In this document: piece after piece, positions 8,623 to 18,373 of the stretch
How the letters are laid out: every line of letters starts with the position of its first letter
Position numbering within the stretch: the stretch's first letter is position 1
From: Pseudomonadota bacterium
GTDB lineage: Bacteria; Pseudomonadota; Alphaproteobacteria; GCA-2746255
Length of the DNA: 64,000 nt
Direction of reading: 5' to 3'
Assembly (NCBI GenBank): GCA_040752895.1
Contig: JBFMHN010000003.1
Location: 86,001-150,000 of the forward strand
Made by a program: the position numbers and the translations under genes
The notes under the pieces: generated by a model
What the model was told of the DNA's origin: nothing
Database searches by the model: none
Seen by the model: the letters and a program-made list of their open reading frames with translations, nothing else

Positions 8623-10350
8623 TCAGGCCGGCTTCTGTGTGGGAAGACGCCGGAATGCCCACTTCACGCAGGCCGCACTTTCCGCCAGCATGCCGCTGAC
8701 GACGATCTGTTCGCTGCGCTGCATCTTGCCCCGCTCCCCTAGATAGACGCTTTTTTCCAAGTGGATATCACCACCGATGGCGTGAAATTTCCAGCCTTCG
8801 CCTTTCGGAAGGCGAAGCAGAACGGTAAAGCCGTCCTGCGCAAGGGAGGCGGAAACCCCGGGGTGGAGATGAAAGCGGACGTCGAAACGGGATCCCCCTA
8901 AGCCCTCCAGCCGGTCCTCTCCGCGCAGGTCCTCGCCGTTCGCCGCGAGATAAAGCCGCCGGCGATGGATAAGGCCGAGAGGCGCGCGATAACCGTCGTG
9001 ACCGCCTTCGACCCAGACATTGCCATCCCGTTCGTCCCGACGGCAGAGAACCTGGCTGGGCCGTCGTCTTACCTTGCCATCGGAAGCAATCTGGCTTGAG
9101 TTTTTATCATCCACCGTAACGGTCGAATGGGCGGCGGTGGATCGTATGATCTCGCGCCATTCCTCCTGGCCTCCGACATAGGCGCCGCAATTGACGACCA
9201 GACGTTCCTTGCCGCTGCTCATCTCGAAGGAAAGGGTGCCGGCATGGGGCTGTTGGTTGCCGGGCGGGACGGAGGCGGGCACGCCGGTATCGAAAAGCAC
9301 GAGCGTCCGTCCGGCGCGCAAACGCTCAAATCCGCTATAGGGGGCGCTGCGCGGCGGGTTGCCAAGCACCTCCGCCCGAGTCAGCACCATGTCGATCAGC
9401 CAGCCTTCTTCTTCGCAGGCGCCGTTGAAAAGGGCCAGCCTGCCGTCGCCATGCCGGAAGAAACGCAGCAAAACGCCCAGGCGGTCCATCGCCGTCTGCA
9501 AGGCGTTGGGTACTTCCCGGTGCATGGCATGAAGAAGCAGGCGAATCTCCGCAAGGTCCCGGAGCATGGTGAGCTGAACCGCCGGGCTTCGCGATACATG
9601 TCCGCCGTCCGGGTGCACCTGGCGGGGCAATTCCCGTTCCAGCAAATGCAGCCCGGCTTGCAGGGCGCGCTCTTGCGTGGGCAAGGCCGCGCCGGCATAG
9701 ATCAGCCCCTTGGCAACGGCGATGCGCGCCGGTCCGGGCAGGATGCCGGGCGCCGTTCGCAGAAGATGTCGGACCTGCCGTCCCAGGGCGGCAAGGAAGC
9801 TTTTCCGGAAGCGGTCTTCGGCGCTCGCGCATAAAAACTCGCCGTGGCTGACCCAGGAGGCAAGGCGAGTTCCAAGCACGTCCGCCCGCCAGCCGATCGG
9901 ATGCCAGGCGCGGTTTGCCTCGACCCAGCCGACGACGAGTTCGCGGGCGCGCCTTCGCGCCGCGTCGCTTCCGATTGCGCGCAGGTCGCGGAGCCAGGCA
10001 AAACCATGCAGCTCGGCAAGCCAGCGCGGATCCGCCTCCACCTGCCACGGCGACGGATCGGCGCGGACCGTCACGCCCAGAAACGGGAAGGCGCGGTCGA
10101 GAATGGCCTCTCCCCGCTTGCGATCCCCCGGCCATGGATCCGCCGGGGTGGCTTCAAGCCGTCTCGGCGTTTTGCCGACGAGGAAGAAAGGGTAAAGCGG
10201 GTTGCCGTAAAGCGCAGCTTCGATGCGGGCGCGAAATTTCCACAAGGAACGCTCGACCGCCGCGCTAAACGCCGATCCTGCCGACCCCGTGTGCGTATAC
10301 AGGTCGGACGGTTCGAAGCCGTTTCCTTCAGCCCCGTCGAGTGGCGACAT
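8623..10350 (-). CDS. Heparinase II/III family protein
   Basis: This roughly 575-residue protein has an N-terminal alpha-helical toroid-like region and a C-terminal beta-rich heparinase II/III-like domain (from about residue 340: [19 protein letters not shown], then [10 protein letters not shown], a conserved patch with a possible catalytic His). Characterised relatives are uronate-polysaccharide lyases, but the alphaproteobacterial genes beside rsmB and purH have no proven substrate. No signal peptide is evident. The ATG at 10350 is preceded by GGAG 4 bases upstream and overlaps the rpe end by 23 bases; another ATG at 10386 is possible. In relatives this gene usually sits directly before purH, whereas here five polysaccharide genes come between. 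Confidence 0.85.
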   Translation of the reverse strand: MSPLDGAEGNGFEPSDLYTHTGSAGSAFSAAVERSLWKFRARIEAALYGNPLYPFFLVGKTPRRLEATPADPWPGDRKRGEAILDRAFPFLGVTVRADPSPWQVEADPRWLAELHGFAWLRDLRAIGSDAARRRARELVVGWVEANRAWHPIGWRADVLGTRLASWVSHGEFLCASAEDRFRKSFLAALGRQVRHLLRTAPGILPGPARIAVAKGLIYAGAALPTQERALQAGLHLLERELPRQVHPDGGHVSRSPAVQLTMLRDLAEIRLLLHAMHREVPNALQTAMDRLGVLLRFFRHGDGRLALFNGACEEEGWLIDMVLTRAEVLGNPPRSAPYSGFERLRAGRTLVLFDTGVPASVPPGNQQPHAGTLSFEMSSGKERLVVNCGAYVGGQEEWREIIRSTAAHSTVTVDDKNSSQIASDGKVRRRPSQVLCRRDERDGNVWVEGGHDGYRAPLGLIHRRRLYLAANGEDLRGEDRLEGLGGSRFDVRFHLHPGVSASLAQDGFTVLLRLPKGEGWKFHAIGGDIHLEKSVYLGERGKMQRSEQIVVSGMLAESAACVKWAFRRLPTQKPA

Positions 10351-11014
10351 CGGCTCCGTTTCGTAGGCGCAGGATGTTTTTGGCATAATAGTCCGGCCCG
10401 CCTTCAAAGGTGGCGGTGCCGGCGACCAGGATGTCGGCCCCTGCCGCAACGGCATCGGCCGCGGTTTTCGCGTTGATGCCGCCGTCAACCTCGAGATCGA
10501 TGGTTCGGCCGCTGGCGTCGATCTTTTTCCGAAGGGCGTGGATTTTCGCCAATTGCGAGCGCAAGAAGCTTTGCCCCCCGAAGCCCGGATTCACGGTCAT
10601 GACGAGGATAAGCTCGATGCCGTCGAAGACGTTTTCAATGGCCGCGATCGGCGTGCCTGGGTTCAGCGAAACGCCGGCCTTTTTGCCGTGCGATTTGATC
10701 AACTGAAGCGTGCGGTGCAGGTGCGGACCTGCCTCGGGGTGGACGGTGAGGATGTCTGCGCCCGCTTCCGCGAAGGGCGCGATGTAGGGGTCCACCGGGC
10801 TTACCATCAGGTGAACGTCGAAGGGAAGGGCGCTGTATGGCCGGAGTGCCGCCACCACCGCTGGCCCAATGGTGAGATTCGGGACGAAATGGCCGTCCAT
10901 GATGTCGATGTGGATGTAGTCGGCGCCGGCCTTCTCGATTGCCCGGATTTCCTCGCCTAGCTTCGCGAAGTCGGCGGAAAGGATAGAAGGCGCGATCCGC
11001 GTCGGCTGCTGCAT
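10328..11014 (-). CDS. rpe: Ribulose-phosphate 3-epimerase
   Basis: The 228-residue TIM-barrel enzyme interconverts ribulose 5-phosphate and xylulose 5-phosphate in the pentose phosphate pathway. Diagnostic segments are [15 protein letters not shown] at residues 8-22, the metal and catalytic motif [12 protein letters not shown] at 35-46, [19 protein letters not shown] and EVDGGIN. The start at 11014 gives the normal length. It overlaps the following heparinase-like gene and follows rsmB by 92 bases on the same strand, so it probably belongs to that transcript. Identification is firm. Confidence 0.97.
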   Translation of the reverse strand: MQQPTRIAPSILSADFAKLGEEIRAIEKAGADYIHIDIMDGHFVPNLTIGPAVVAALRPYSALPFDVHLMVSPVDPYIAPFAEAGADILTVHPEAGPHLHRTLQLIKSHGKKAGVSLNPGTPIAAIENVFDGIELILVMTVNPGFGGQSFLRSQLAKIHALRKKIDASGRTIDLEVDGGINAKTAADAVAAGADILVAGTATFEGGPDYYAKNILRLRNGADVATRRG

Positions 11015-11106
11015 GGGGCTTTCCTAACAGCTTCCCGAGAGGCCCGCAAGGCGGCGCATGTCCGCGCAACGGCAAGCGATTCGGGGTCTTCGATACGGCG
11101 TCACCC

Positions 11107-12399
11107 TCAGCAGAGCTTTCGCAAGCGCGCGGCAAAGAAACCGTCGAGCCCGCCAAGCGATTCGAGATGCAGGGGAAGCGTGCGAAGCTCGCCCTGCCGC
11201 GTGAGAAGCGCCTCGACCCCGCCGACCTCGGCCGGCGCGATGGGAAAGCGTTCAAGCGGGGCGCCCTTGGCGAGCAGCGCCTCGATCCGTTCTTTGCCTT
11301 CTTCCGGTTCCAGCGAGCAGACCGAATAGACGAGGACGCCGCCAGGCGCCGTCATCGCCACCGCCGCGTTCAGCAGGGCGTCCTGCAAGGCCGTCAGTTT
11401 CCGCAGATCGGCCGGCGTCTTCTGCCAGAGGATATCCGGGTGGCGACGGATGGTGCCGGTCGCGCTGCAGGGCGCGTCCAGAAGGACAAAAGGGACAGGC
11501 GTCTCCGGCCGCCATTGCGTGGCGTCCGCCTCGACAACTTCCGCTTCGAGGCGAAGCCGGGAGAGATTCTGACGCAGCCGTAAAAGCCGGGCGTGCGAGC
11601 GGTCAATCGCCCGCACGCGCCCTCCGCGATCGGCAAGCTGGGCCGTCTTGCCGCCCGGCGCGGCGCAAAGGTCGAGCACGCAAGTCCCGCCGACGTCGCC
11701 GAGGAACATCGCGGGAAGTGCGGCGGCGGCGTCCTGCACCCACCACGCCCCTTCCCCATAGCCGGGCAGTTCGTCCACGCGGCCGCTGCCAGGCAGACGG
11801 AAGCTTCCCCATGGCAGCCGTGTGGCGCCCAGCTTTTCGGCCAAGCCTTCCTTTCCTTTGCGGAAGGTGAGGTCGAGGGGGGCCTCCCGAAGATGCGCCG
11901 CGGCGATTTTTCGGCAGGTCGCCTCGCCGTAAGCCCGTGTCCACGACTGCCAGAGCCAGTCCGGCGTGTTCAGGCGCTCCGTATCGAACGATCCGAGCAG
12001 GGTCTTTCCCTCGGCGGCGAGGCGGCGCAGCACGGCGTTGGCAAGTCCCTTGTAAGCGGCAAGCACCGTGCCGTCGAGAAGCTCGACGCTGCTGTGGACG
12101 GCGGCGTGGGGCGGGGTGTTAAGAAAGCAAAGCTGCGCGATCCCGATCCGCAGCAGGTGCCGCACCGTCGCCGCCTTCGCGGGCAGGGGTTTTTCGAGAA
12201 CGTGATCGATCAGGGCGTCGATCTCCCCCAGGCGGCGCAGGGTTGTTGCGACGAGGTTGCGGACGAAGGCGCGGTCTCTTGACTCGAAACGTTCGATCTC
12301 GCCGTCCTTCGCAAAAGCCTCCTCGAAGGAGGCCTTGCCTGAAAGGGTCGCCGCAAGAAATTTCAGGGCGGCTTGACGCGGGCTTGAAAAAGGGTTCAT
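11107..12399 (-). CDS. rsmB: 16S rRNA (cytosine-967 C5)-methyltransferase RsmB
   Basis: The 430-residue protein combines an N-terminal NusB-like RNA-binding domain (SPRQAALKFLAATLSG, then ELLDGTVLAAYKGLANAVLRR) with a C-terminal RNA m5C methyltransferase domain. The SAM motif is LDLCAAPGGKTAQLAD. The two conserved cysteines are in LDAPCSATGTIRRHPD and VYSVCSLEPEEG. It methylates C967 of 16S rRNA. I chose the ATG at 12399 (MNPFSS) because the longer frame has no conserved sequence and would run into the divergent DUF1674 gene. It heads the minus-strand run leading to purH. Confidence 0.95.
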   Translation of the reverse strand: MNPFSSPRQAALKFLAATLSGKASFEEAFAKDGEIERFESRDRAFVRNLVATTLRRLGEIDALIDHVLEKPLPAKAATVRHLLRIGIAQLCFLNTPPHAAVHSSVELLDGTVLAAYKGLANAVLRRLAAEGKTLLGSFDTERLNTPDWLWQSWTRAYGEATCRKIAAAHLREAPLDLTFRKGKEGLAEKLGATRLPWGSFRLPGSGRVDELPGYGEGAWWVQDAAAALPAMFLGDVGGTCVLDLCAAPGGKTAQLADRGGRVRAIDRSHARLLRLRQNLSRLRLEAEVVEADATQWRPETPVPFVLLDAPCSATGTIRRHPDILWQKTPADLRKLTALQDALLNAAVAMTAPGGVLVYSVCSLEPEEGKERIEALLAKGAPLERFPIAPAEVGGVEALLTRQGELRTLPLHLESLGGLDGFFAARLRKLC

Positions 12400-12455
12400 G
12401 GAAAAAGAGGGCAATGTTAAACTTTCAACTTCCTTCTCTTCCCACGAGGTTTCGG

Positions 12456-12653
12456 ATGGCCGCAAGCTCCGATAAGCCGCGCTCCTCGCCGTTCCCTTCT
12501 CCGGCCGGTGCCGGACGTGTCAAAAAAGCCGGGCCGGTCAAGAAAGCGAAGGGCAAGTTCGCCCCGCCGCTGCAGGAGATCGGCGGGCCGAAAGGACCGG
12601 AGCCGACCCGGTATGGGGACTGGGAACAGAAGGGCCGCTGCTCGGATTTTTAG
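12456..12653 (+). CDS. DUF1674 protein, SDHAF4-like
   Basis: This 65-residue basic protein ends with EIGGPKGPEPTRYGDWEQKG, then RCSDF, the nearly invariant C-terminus of the DUF1674 family. Mitochondrial members (SDHAF4) bind flavinylated SdhA and help assemble succinate dehydrogenase; the bacterial role is inferred by homology. The start at ATG 12456 follows GAGG by 6 bases. An upstream in-frame ATG at 12414 would add 14 non-conserved residues. It is divergent from rsmB with 56 bases between start codons. Its stop codon lies inside a nested inverted repeat. Confidence 0.88.
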   Translation: MAASSDKPRSSPFPSPAGAGRVKKAGPVKKAKGKFAPPLQEIGGPKGPEPTRYGDWEQKGRCSDF

Positions 12654-12689
12654 GCCATAATTCCTTAATTATGAATTAAAACCTAAAAA
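12647..12689. repeat. Nested AT-rich inverted repeat at the DUF1674 stop codon
   Basis: An outer 8-base perfect arm pair, TTTTTAGG (12647-12654) and CCTAAAAA (12682-12689), encloses an inner hairpin ATAATT-CCTT-AATTAT (12657-12672). The TAG stop of the DUF1674 gene is inside the left arm. The block is strikingly AT-rich against GC-rich flanks. It could be a transcription end point or a protein-binding site. There is no G+C stem and T-run as in a classic terminator. Confidence 0.5.
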
Positions 12690-12831
12690 CTCTTGCCTTG
12701 AGGCGGGAGACGCGCCACACTTTGGAAAAAGCGGCGCGCTAGAAGGCGCTTTCATGCCATCGCGTGCCGGGCGGTGACGGGCTTTGTGGAATACTTCCAC
12801 CGCCCAAGGTCCCGCGAGACGGACGGCAGAG

Positions 12832-13305
12832 ATGGTTGGCTACTTCCGGCGATTCTTGATGTTTTTTCCATTCTTCCCGCTGGCCTGCGGTCTGACGGCG
12901 GGCGCGCTTGCCGGCGAGACGTTGCCCGGGCCGGTGTTGGCGGAAGTGCTGCGCGTGGTGGATGGCGACACGCTTGTCGTGCGGGCGCAGGTCTGGCTCG
13001 GCCACCGGGTGGAAACGCTCGTTCGTGTTTCCGGTGTTGACGCGCCGGAACGGAAAGCGCGCTGCGCGGAAGAGCGCGTCCTTGCCGATCGGGCGCGCGT
13101 CTTCGTGGAAGAGAAGGCGGCCGAAGGCCATATCTGGCTTTCCGACATTCGCTTCGGAAAATACGCCGGCCGCGTCCTGGCGCGGGTTAGGCTGGCGACC
13201 GGCGCGGACTTGAGCGAGGCGCTGCTGGCGGCCGGGCTTGCGCGGACCTACGCGGGTGGCAAGCGCCAGTCTTGGTGCAAAATGCTTGTCGAAGGAAGCC
13301 GCTAG
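12832..13305 (+). CDS. Secreted thermonuclease-like (SNase domain) protein
   Basis: From the ATG at 12832 the protein has 157 residues: an N-terminal hydrophobic stretch ([25 protein letters not shown]) that looks like a signal peptide, then an SNase fold. Catalytic-type motifs are [19 protein letters not shown] (the Arg, Asp, Glu pattern) and [10 protein letters not shown] (second Arg). Such proteins cleave nucleic acids or, in some alphaproteobacteria, are uncharacterised periplasmic nuclease homologues. Start choice is uncertain because no strong ribosome site is visible; an upstream in-frame start at 12784 is less likely because it delays the signal peptide. The last 4 bases overlap the convergent acsA. 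Confidence 0.82.
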   Translation: MVGYFRRFLMFFPFFPLACGLTAGALAGETLPGPVLAEVLRVVDGDTLVVRAQVWLGHRVETLVRVSGVDAPERKARCAEERVLADRARVFVEEKAAEGHIWLSDIRFGKYAGRVLARVRLATGADLSEALLAAGLARTYAGGKRQSWCKMLVEGSR

Positions 13306-15239
13306 CGGTTCATGCGATTCTCGACCAGCTCGTTCACGACGTCGGGATCGGCAAGTGTCGAGGTATCACCCAAGTCTTTGTATTCGTTTCCGGCGATCTT
13401 GCGCAGGATCCGGCGCATGATTTTTCCGGAACGCGTTTTCGGCAGGCCTGGCGCCCATTGGATCAAATCCGGCACCGCGATCGGGCCGATTTCCTTCCGC
13501 ACCCACTGGGCGAGTTCCTTCCTTAAGCCTTCGGATGGCTTTTCGTCCGCCATCAGGGTGACGTAGGCGTAGATGCCCTGGCCCTTGATGGCGTGCGGAT
13601 AGCCGACGACGGCTGCCTCGGACACTTTCGGGTGGGCGACCAGTGCGCTCTCGACTTCGGCCGTCCCCATCCGGTGGCCGGACACGTTGATCACGTCGTC
13701 GACCCGGCCGCTGATCCAGTAATAGCCGTCCTCGTCCCGGCGGCAGCCGTCGCCGGTGAAATAATAGCCCGGATAGGTTGCGAAATAGGTCTCAACGAAA
13801 CGCTTGTGATCGCCATAGACGGTCCGCATCTGGCCGGGCCAGGAATCGGCGATGCAAAGCCCCCCTTCACAGGCGCCTTGCAGCGGGGTTCCCTTCGCGT
13901 CGACGATTTCCAGCTTCACGCCGAAGAAGGGGTGCGCGGCGGACCCCGGCTTCAGCGCCGTTGCCCCCGGCAGCGGCGTGATCAGGATGCCGCCCGTTTC
14001 GGTCTGCCACCAGGTGTCCACGATCGGGCAACGTTCCTCGCCGACGACGCGGTGGTACCAGAGCCAGGCTTCCGGATTGATCGGCTCGCCGACCGAGCCA
14101 AGGAGGCGCAGCGACTTCCGGCTTGTTTTCTTCACCGGGTCGTCGCCTTCGTGCATGAGGGCGCGGATCGCCGTCGGCGCCGTGTAAAAAATATTGACGC
14201 CGTGCTTGTCCACGACCCGCCAGAAGCGGGAATAGTCCGGGTAGTTCGGAACGCCCTCGAACATCAAGGTCGTCGCCCCGTTCGCCAGCGGGCCGTAGAC
14301 AATATAGCTGTGCCCGGTGACCCAGCCGACATCCGCCGTGCACCAGTAAACGTCGCCCTCGTGGTAATCGAAGACGTATTGGTGCGTCATCGCGGCAAAG
14401 ACAAGGTAGCCGCCGCTCGTATGCAGGACGCCCTTCGGTTTGCCGGTCGAGCCCGAGGTGTAGAGGATGAAGAGCGGGTCCTCGGCGCCCATTTCCTCCG
14501 GCGGGCAGTCGGCCGAAGCGGCCGCTACCGCCTCTTCGTAAGCCACGTCGCGGCCTTTCACCCAGTTGACGTCGGCGCCGGTCCGCCGGACGACGAGGAC
14601 GGTGTGAACGCCCGAATAGTTCTTGAGCGCCTCGTCCGTGTTCGCCTTGAGGGGGATTTTTTTTCCGCCGCGAATGCCTTCGTCCGCCGTGACCACGACC
14701 GTGCTTTGGCAATCCGCGACGCGGCCATGCAGCGACGCGGGGGAAAAACCGCCGAATACGACGGAGTGGATTGCCCCGATCCGCGCGCAGGCGAGCATCG
14801 CGTAGGTCGCTTCGGGGATCATCGGCAAGTAGATGGTCACCCGGTCGCCTTTCTTGACGCCGCGGTCTTTCAAGGCGTTTGCCAGTCGCGAAACCTGCGC
14901 GTGAAGCTCGCGATAGGTGATCTTCTTGTCCTCCTTCGGGTCATCCCCTTCCCAGAGGATCGCGACCTGATCGGCGCGCTCGGGAAGGTGGCGGTCGATG
15001 CAGTTGGCAGAGACATTCAGCGTCCCGTCATAGAACCAGCGGATGCGCGCATCGCCCGTGAAGGAAGTGTCCTTGATCTTCGTGTAGGGCTTGATCCAGT
15101 CGATCCGCTTGCCTTCCTTCCGCCAGAACCCTTCGGGGTCTTCGATCGAGCGCCGGTACATTTCCGCATAGGTTTTTTCATCCGCCCAGGCGGCCTTTGC
15201 CACCGCCTCGGGCACCGGGATCACGAGATGTTCGGACAT
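13302..15239 (-). CDS. acsA: Acetyl-CoA synthetase
   Basis: The 645-residue AMP-forming ligase activates acetate to acetyl-CoA in the cytoplasm. Visible signatures are the nucleotide motif [42 protein letters not shown], and the C-terminal [11 protein letters not shown] that holds the lysine acetylated by Pat-type acetyltransferases in this family. Length is typical. The ATG at 15239 follows AAGGAAG by 7 bases. It stands alone on its strand. The ethylmalonyl-CoA pathway genes near 40-45 kb would provide the route by which acetyl-CoA is assimilated, a pathway link rather than an operon link. Confidence 0.97.
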   Translation of the reverse strand: MSEHLVIPVPEAVAKAAWADEKTYAEMYRRSIEDPEGFWRKEGKRIDWIKPYTKIKDTSFTGDARIRWFYDGTLNVSANCIDRHLPERADQVAILWEGDDPKEDKKITYRELHAQVSRLANALKDRGVKKGDRVTIYLPMIPEATYAMLACARIGAIHSVVFGGFSPASLHGRVADCQSTVVVTADEGIRGGKKIPLKANTDEALKNYSGVHTVLVVRRTGADVNWVKGRDVAYEEAVAAASADCPPEEMGAEDPLFILYTSGSTGKPKGVLHTSGGYLVFAAMTHQYVFDYHEGDVYWCTADVGWVTGHSYIVYGPLANGATTLMFEGVPNYPDYSRFWRVVDKHGVNIFYTAPTAIRALMHEGDDPVKKTSRKSLRLLGSVGEPINPEAWLWYHRVVGEERCPIVDTWWQTETGGILITPLPGATALKPGSAAHPFFGVKLEIVDAKGTPLQGACEGGLCIADSWPGQMRTVYGDHKRFVETYFATYPGYYFTGDGCRRDEDGYYWISGRVDDVINVSGHRMGTAEVESALVAHPKVSEAAVVGYPHAIKGQGIYAYVTLMADEKPSEGLRKELAQWVRKEIGPIAVPDLIQWAPGLPKTRSGKIMRRILRKIAGNEYKDLGDTSTLADPDVVNELVENRMNR

Positions 15240-15323
15240 GCGATGGCTTCCTTTCGGATTTTTTCTTTTGCTTCCCGCCAGTTTAGGACATTGGCGAGGC
15301 CAGACAAGGCCGGGGCGCCCTCT

Positions 15324-15674
15324 CTAGCTATCCAGGTAAATTCTTTCGTTTTTCACGCGAAGCACCACCGGTTCGAGCGCCTTTCCCTTGCAAGGCCCCG
15401 CCACGCAAAAGCCGTCGTCTGGCCGGAACCGGGCGGCGTGGGTGGCGCATTGCAGATGCGTCTTCTCAAAGTCGAAAAACTGGTTTGGCGTCCAGTCGAG
15501 CGGTGTTCCCTGATGGGGGCAGCGGTTCCAATAGCCGTACACTTTGCGTCCCAAGCGAACGACGAAAATCGCCCGCGGGTAAGGCGCTTGCGGCATCGGA
15601 AAGCCGCGGGCCGTGCCTTCCGGAATGTCGGCAAGGCGGCAGAGGAATCGCGGCGCCTTTCTGGCGGCGATCAT
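15324..15674 (-). CDS. Rieske [2Fe-2S] domain protein
   Basis: A 116-residue stand-alone Rieske-type protein. The cluster ligands are visible as Cys52-Pro-His54 in RCPHQGTPLDW and Cys76-x2-His79 in CATHAARFRP, spaced as in ferredoxin-type Rieske domains. There is no signal peptide or membrane segment, so it is probably a cytoplasmic electron carrier or part of an unknown oxygenase. The ATG at 15674 lies 2 bases after the stop of the EVE-domain gene, so the two are co-transcribed. An alternative upstream start would overlap that gene. The redox partner is unknown. Confidence 0.82.
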   Translation of the reverse strand: MIAARKAPRFLCRLADIPEGTARGFPMPQAPYPRAIFVVRLGRKVYGYWNRCPHQGTPLDWTPNQFFDFEKTHLQCATHAARFRPDDGFCVAGPCKGKALEPVVLRVKNERIYLDS

Positions 15675-15676
15675 TG

Positions 15677-16090
15677 CTATGGCCCGGTCTCGCCCATCTT
15701 GCAGATCCGCACCCATGCGTCCCGGTCAACCGGCAGGACGGAAAGCCTGGATTGGCGAACCAGAGCAAGATGATGAAGCGCGGGTTCCCGCTTGATCTCG
15801 GCCAGCGTCACCGGTCGCTTCAAAGGGCGGACGGCCTTCACGGCGACCATGCCGAAGCGTGCGGAAAGGTCCGTTGGGTCCAGGTAATATTCCCGGACGA
15901 CTTCCACGATGCCGACGACCCGCTTTTCGTTGACGGAATGGTAGAAGAAAGCGCGGTCCCCTTTCTTCATGGCCTTCAGGTTGTTGCTTGCCTGATGGTT
16001 GCGAACGCCGTCCCAGGGCTCGGTGCCTTTCCGCACCTGGTCTTCCCACGACCAGGTGCCGGGCTCCGATTTCATAAGCCAGTATTTCAT
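15677..16090 (-). CDS. EVE domain protein (thymocyte nuclear protein 1-like)
   Basis: The 137-residue protein begins MKYWLMKSEPGTWSWEDQV and contains WDGVRNHQASNNLKAM and GDRAFFYHS, the standard EVE (PUA-like) fold features. EVE domains bind modified bases such as methyl- or hydroxymethylcytosine in DNA, or modified RNA. The biological role of the short bacterial members is unproven. It lies 93 bases after gpsA on the same strand and is tightly linked to the Rieske gene. No catalytic residues are expected. Confidence 0.9.
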   Translation of the reverse strand: MKYWLMKSEPGTWSWEDQVRKGTEPWDGVRNHQASNNLKAMKKGDRAFFYHSVNEKRVVGIVEVVREYYLDPTDLSARFGMVAVKAVRPLKRPVTLAEIKREPALHHLALVRQSRLSVLPVDRDAWVRICKMGETGP

Positions 16091-16183
16091 CGGATGTCTG
16101 CGTAGCCTCCCTTCGGCAGGACGATTTTATAAAGCGCGACCGTTACGGTTTTTGGAATTCCATCGGGTCGTACGCCGGCAGGG

Positions 16184-17194
16184 TTAGACGTCCCTCGCTT
16201 CTTCCGGTAATTCTTCTCCGATCGGTCGGGCAAGCAGGCCTTCGATGGCTTCTTCGATCCTTGCGCCGCGATGCAGCACGTCGCGAACCGCCATCACGAT
16301 CGGGATTTCGAGGCCAAGGCGAGAAGCCAGTTCCGACACGGCATGTGCCGTGAACACCCCTTCCGCAACCGACTTGCGGCCCGCCGTCGCTTCCGCAAGC
16401 GTCTTGCCTTCGCCAAGGGCGATGCCGAGGGAGAGATTCCGCGACTGGCGGCTGCTGCAGGTAAGCGTCAAGTCGCCAAGGCCGGACAGCCCCATGAAAG
16501 TTCTGAACTGGCCGCCCAGGACGACGCCAAGGCGTGCGATCTCGGCCAGCCCCCGCGTGATCAAGGCGGCTCGGGCGTTGCTGCCGAGGCCGCGGCCCTC
16601 GACGATCCCGCAGGCGATTGCAAGCACGTTCTTTACCGCGCCCCCGACCTGAACCCCGATGATGTCGTCGGAAAGGTAGAGACGAAAACGCGGGCTTCCG
16701 ATCAGGACCTGCAGGTGCTCGCCGAGCGTCTCGTCTTCGCAGGCCAGGGTTGCCGCCGTCGGCAGGCCGCGCGCCACCTCGTCCGCGAAGGTCGGCCCCG
16801 ACAACACGGCAAGCGGGGTCTGCGGCAGTGTCTCGCGAACGACCTCGCTCATCAGACTGCCGCTCGCCTGCTCGATTCCCTTCGCGCAGAGGACGACCGG
16901 CGTTCCCTTCTTCAAATGCGAGGCAAGATTCTCGCAGGCCTTTCGCACGTGCTGCGCCGGCGTGACGAGGAGAAGGGTGTCCGCCTTGGCGACGTCCTCG
17001 AAGGCGTTCGTCAGGCGAATCGAAGGGTCGAGCCTGACCCCCGGCAGGAAGGGCGTGTTTTCGCCGGTTTTTCGGATAGCCTCGACGACCTCCGGCTCGC
17101 GCGCATAGAGGACGGTCTCGCCCCCTTGCCGGCGGACGGCGCTCGCCAGCGCCGTTCCCCAAGCCCCCGCACCGACAACCCCGATCCGTGCCAT
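16184..17194 (-). CDS. gpsA: NAD(P)-dependent glycerol-3-phosphate dehydrogenase
   Basis: The 336-residue enzyme reduces dihydroxyacetone phosphate to sn-glycerol 3-phosphate for phospholipid synthesis. The NAD(P) site GAGAWGTAL is at residues 8-16, the conserved VLCAKGIE and LSGPTFADEVARG follow, and the catalytic lysine sits in GGAVKNVLAIACG. Length is normal. It lies 30 bases after tsaD on the same strand, a gene order (tsaD-gpsA-EVE) that is common in alphaproteobacteria. Confidence 0.97.
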   Translation of the reverse strand: MARIGVVGAGAWGTALASAVRRQGGETVLYAREPEVVEAIRKTGENTPFLPGVRLDPSIRLTNAFEDVAKADTLLLVTPAQHVRKACENLASHLKKGTPVVLCAKGIEQASGSLMSEVVRETLPQTPLAVLSGPTFADEVARGLPTAATLACEDETLGEHLQVLIGSPRFRLYLSDDIIGVQVGGAVKNVLAIACGIVEGRGLGSNARAALITRGLAEIARLGVVLGGQFRTFMGLSGLGDLTLTCSSRQSRNLSLGIALGEGKTLAEATAGRKSVAEGVFTAHAVSELASRLGLEIPIVMAVRDVLHRGARIEEAIEGLLARPIGEELPEEARDV

Positions 17195-17224
17195 GGCGTT
17201 TACTCTAGCACGAAAGGGGCCGGA

Positions 17225-18280
17225 TCAAGACGGGGTCTCCGGGTGCCGGGCAGCAGCCGGGTCCAGCGGCCAGCGGGGTTTTGGAGCGAAATCGAAGGCG
17301 TCTGTCAGCCCCAGACGAAGCCGCTCGATACCGGCCCAGGCGATCATCGCGCCGTTGTCCGTGCAAAGTTCCGGCGGCGGCACGTGCAGCCGCATGCCTT
17401 CGCTTTCGACGAGTTGCCGCAACCTCGTCTTCAGATAAGCGTTCGCGGCAACCCCGCCGGCGACGACGAACGCCTTGCCGTCGGGATGGCGCGCATGAAA
17501 AAGGCGGATCGCGTTTTTTGAGCGGTCGGCCAGCACGTCTCCGACGGCGGCCTGGAAGCTGGCGGCCATGTCCGCGACGAGGCCGGCATCTCCCTTCAGG
17601 CCGGCGACGGTTTGGCGGACCGCCGTCTTCAGGCCGGAAAGGGAAAGGTCGCAACCTTCCCGCCGTATCATCGGGCGGGGAAGTTCGAAGCGCTTTGCAT
17701 TTCCATGCCTTGCCGCCTTCTCGATTTGCGGTCCGCCGGGATAGGGCAGGCCCAGAAGCTTCGCCACCTTGTCGAAGGCTTCCCCGACGGCGTCGTCCAG
17801 CGTCGTGCCAAGCCGAACATAACGGCCCACTCCCTCGACGACGACGAACTGCGAATGCCCGCCGGACACCAGAAGCAGGAGATAGGGAAAATCGAGTTTT
17901 TCGAGCAGACGGAAGGAAAGCGCGTGCCCCTCCAAGTGGTTGATGGCGAGGAAGGGTAGCCCTTGGAACGCGGCGATCGCCTTCGCCGTCATGACGCCGA
18001 CGATAAGCCCGCCGATCAACCCCGGCCCGGCCGTCGCCGCCACCCCGTCGAGGGCGTCGAAGCCAAGCCCGGCCCGCTTCATCACCCCGGCCACGATTTC
18101 ATTCAGGCGTTCGAGATGGGCGCGGGCGGCGATTTCCGGCACGATTCCGCCATAGGGCTCATGGGCCGCGATCTGGGAAAAAAGGCCTTCCGCCAAGATT
18201 TTCCCGCGGTCATTGACCAGCGCGGCGGCGGTTTCGTCGCAACTGCTCTCCAACCCAAGCACAACCATCGGTTTTTCCAT
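17225..18280 (-). CDS. tsaD: tRNA N6-adenosine threonylcarbamoyltransferase TsaD
   Basis: This 351-residue ASKHA-fold enzyme transfers threonylcarbamoyl to A37 of ANN-decoding tRNAs together with TsaB and TsaE. Seen directly: [15 protein letters not shown] at the N-terminus, the metal site [37 protein letters not shown], and [12 protein letters not shown] near the end. The start at 18280 (MEKPMVV) is 93 bases from the divergent hemC. The open frame continues to 18982 over hemC, but that part has no conserved sequence and is rejected. An alternative ATG at 18268 is only four codons inside. Confidence 0.96.
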   Translation of the reverse strand: MEKPMVVLGLESSCDETAAALVNDRGKILAEGLFSQIAAHEPYGGIVPEIAARAHLERLNEIVAGVMKRAGLGFDALDGVAATAGPGLIGGLIVGVMTAKAIAAFQGLPFLAINHLEGHALSFRLLEKLDFPYLLLLVSGGHSQFVVVEGVGRYVRLGTTLDDAVGEAFDKVAKLLGLPYPGGPQIEKAARHGNAKRFELPRPMIRREGCDLSLSGLKTAVRQTVAGLKGDAGLVADMAASFQAAVGDVLADRSKNAIRLFHARHPDGKAFVVAGGVAANAYLKTRLRQLVESEGMRLHVPPPELCTDNGAMIAWAGIERLRLGLTDAFDFAPKPRWPLDPAAARHPETPS

Positions 18281-18373
18281 TCCGCTCGGCTTTTCAAGGT
18301 TCCTTGTGGAAGGGTTTTTCCTTTCCGTAATAACCACTTTACCTTGCGGGTCGGCAAGCACTACACACAGGAA

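Noticed and set aside
13593..15773. 726-codon open frame antisense to acsA and the Rieske/EVE genes
   Set aside because: It spans three well-supported genes on the other strand and shows no family features; it is a GC-driven shadow.
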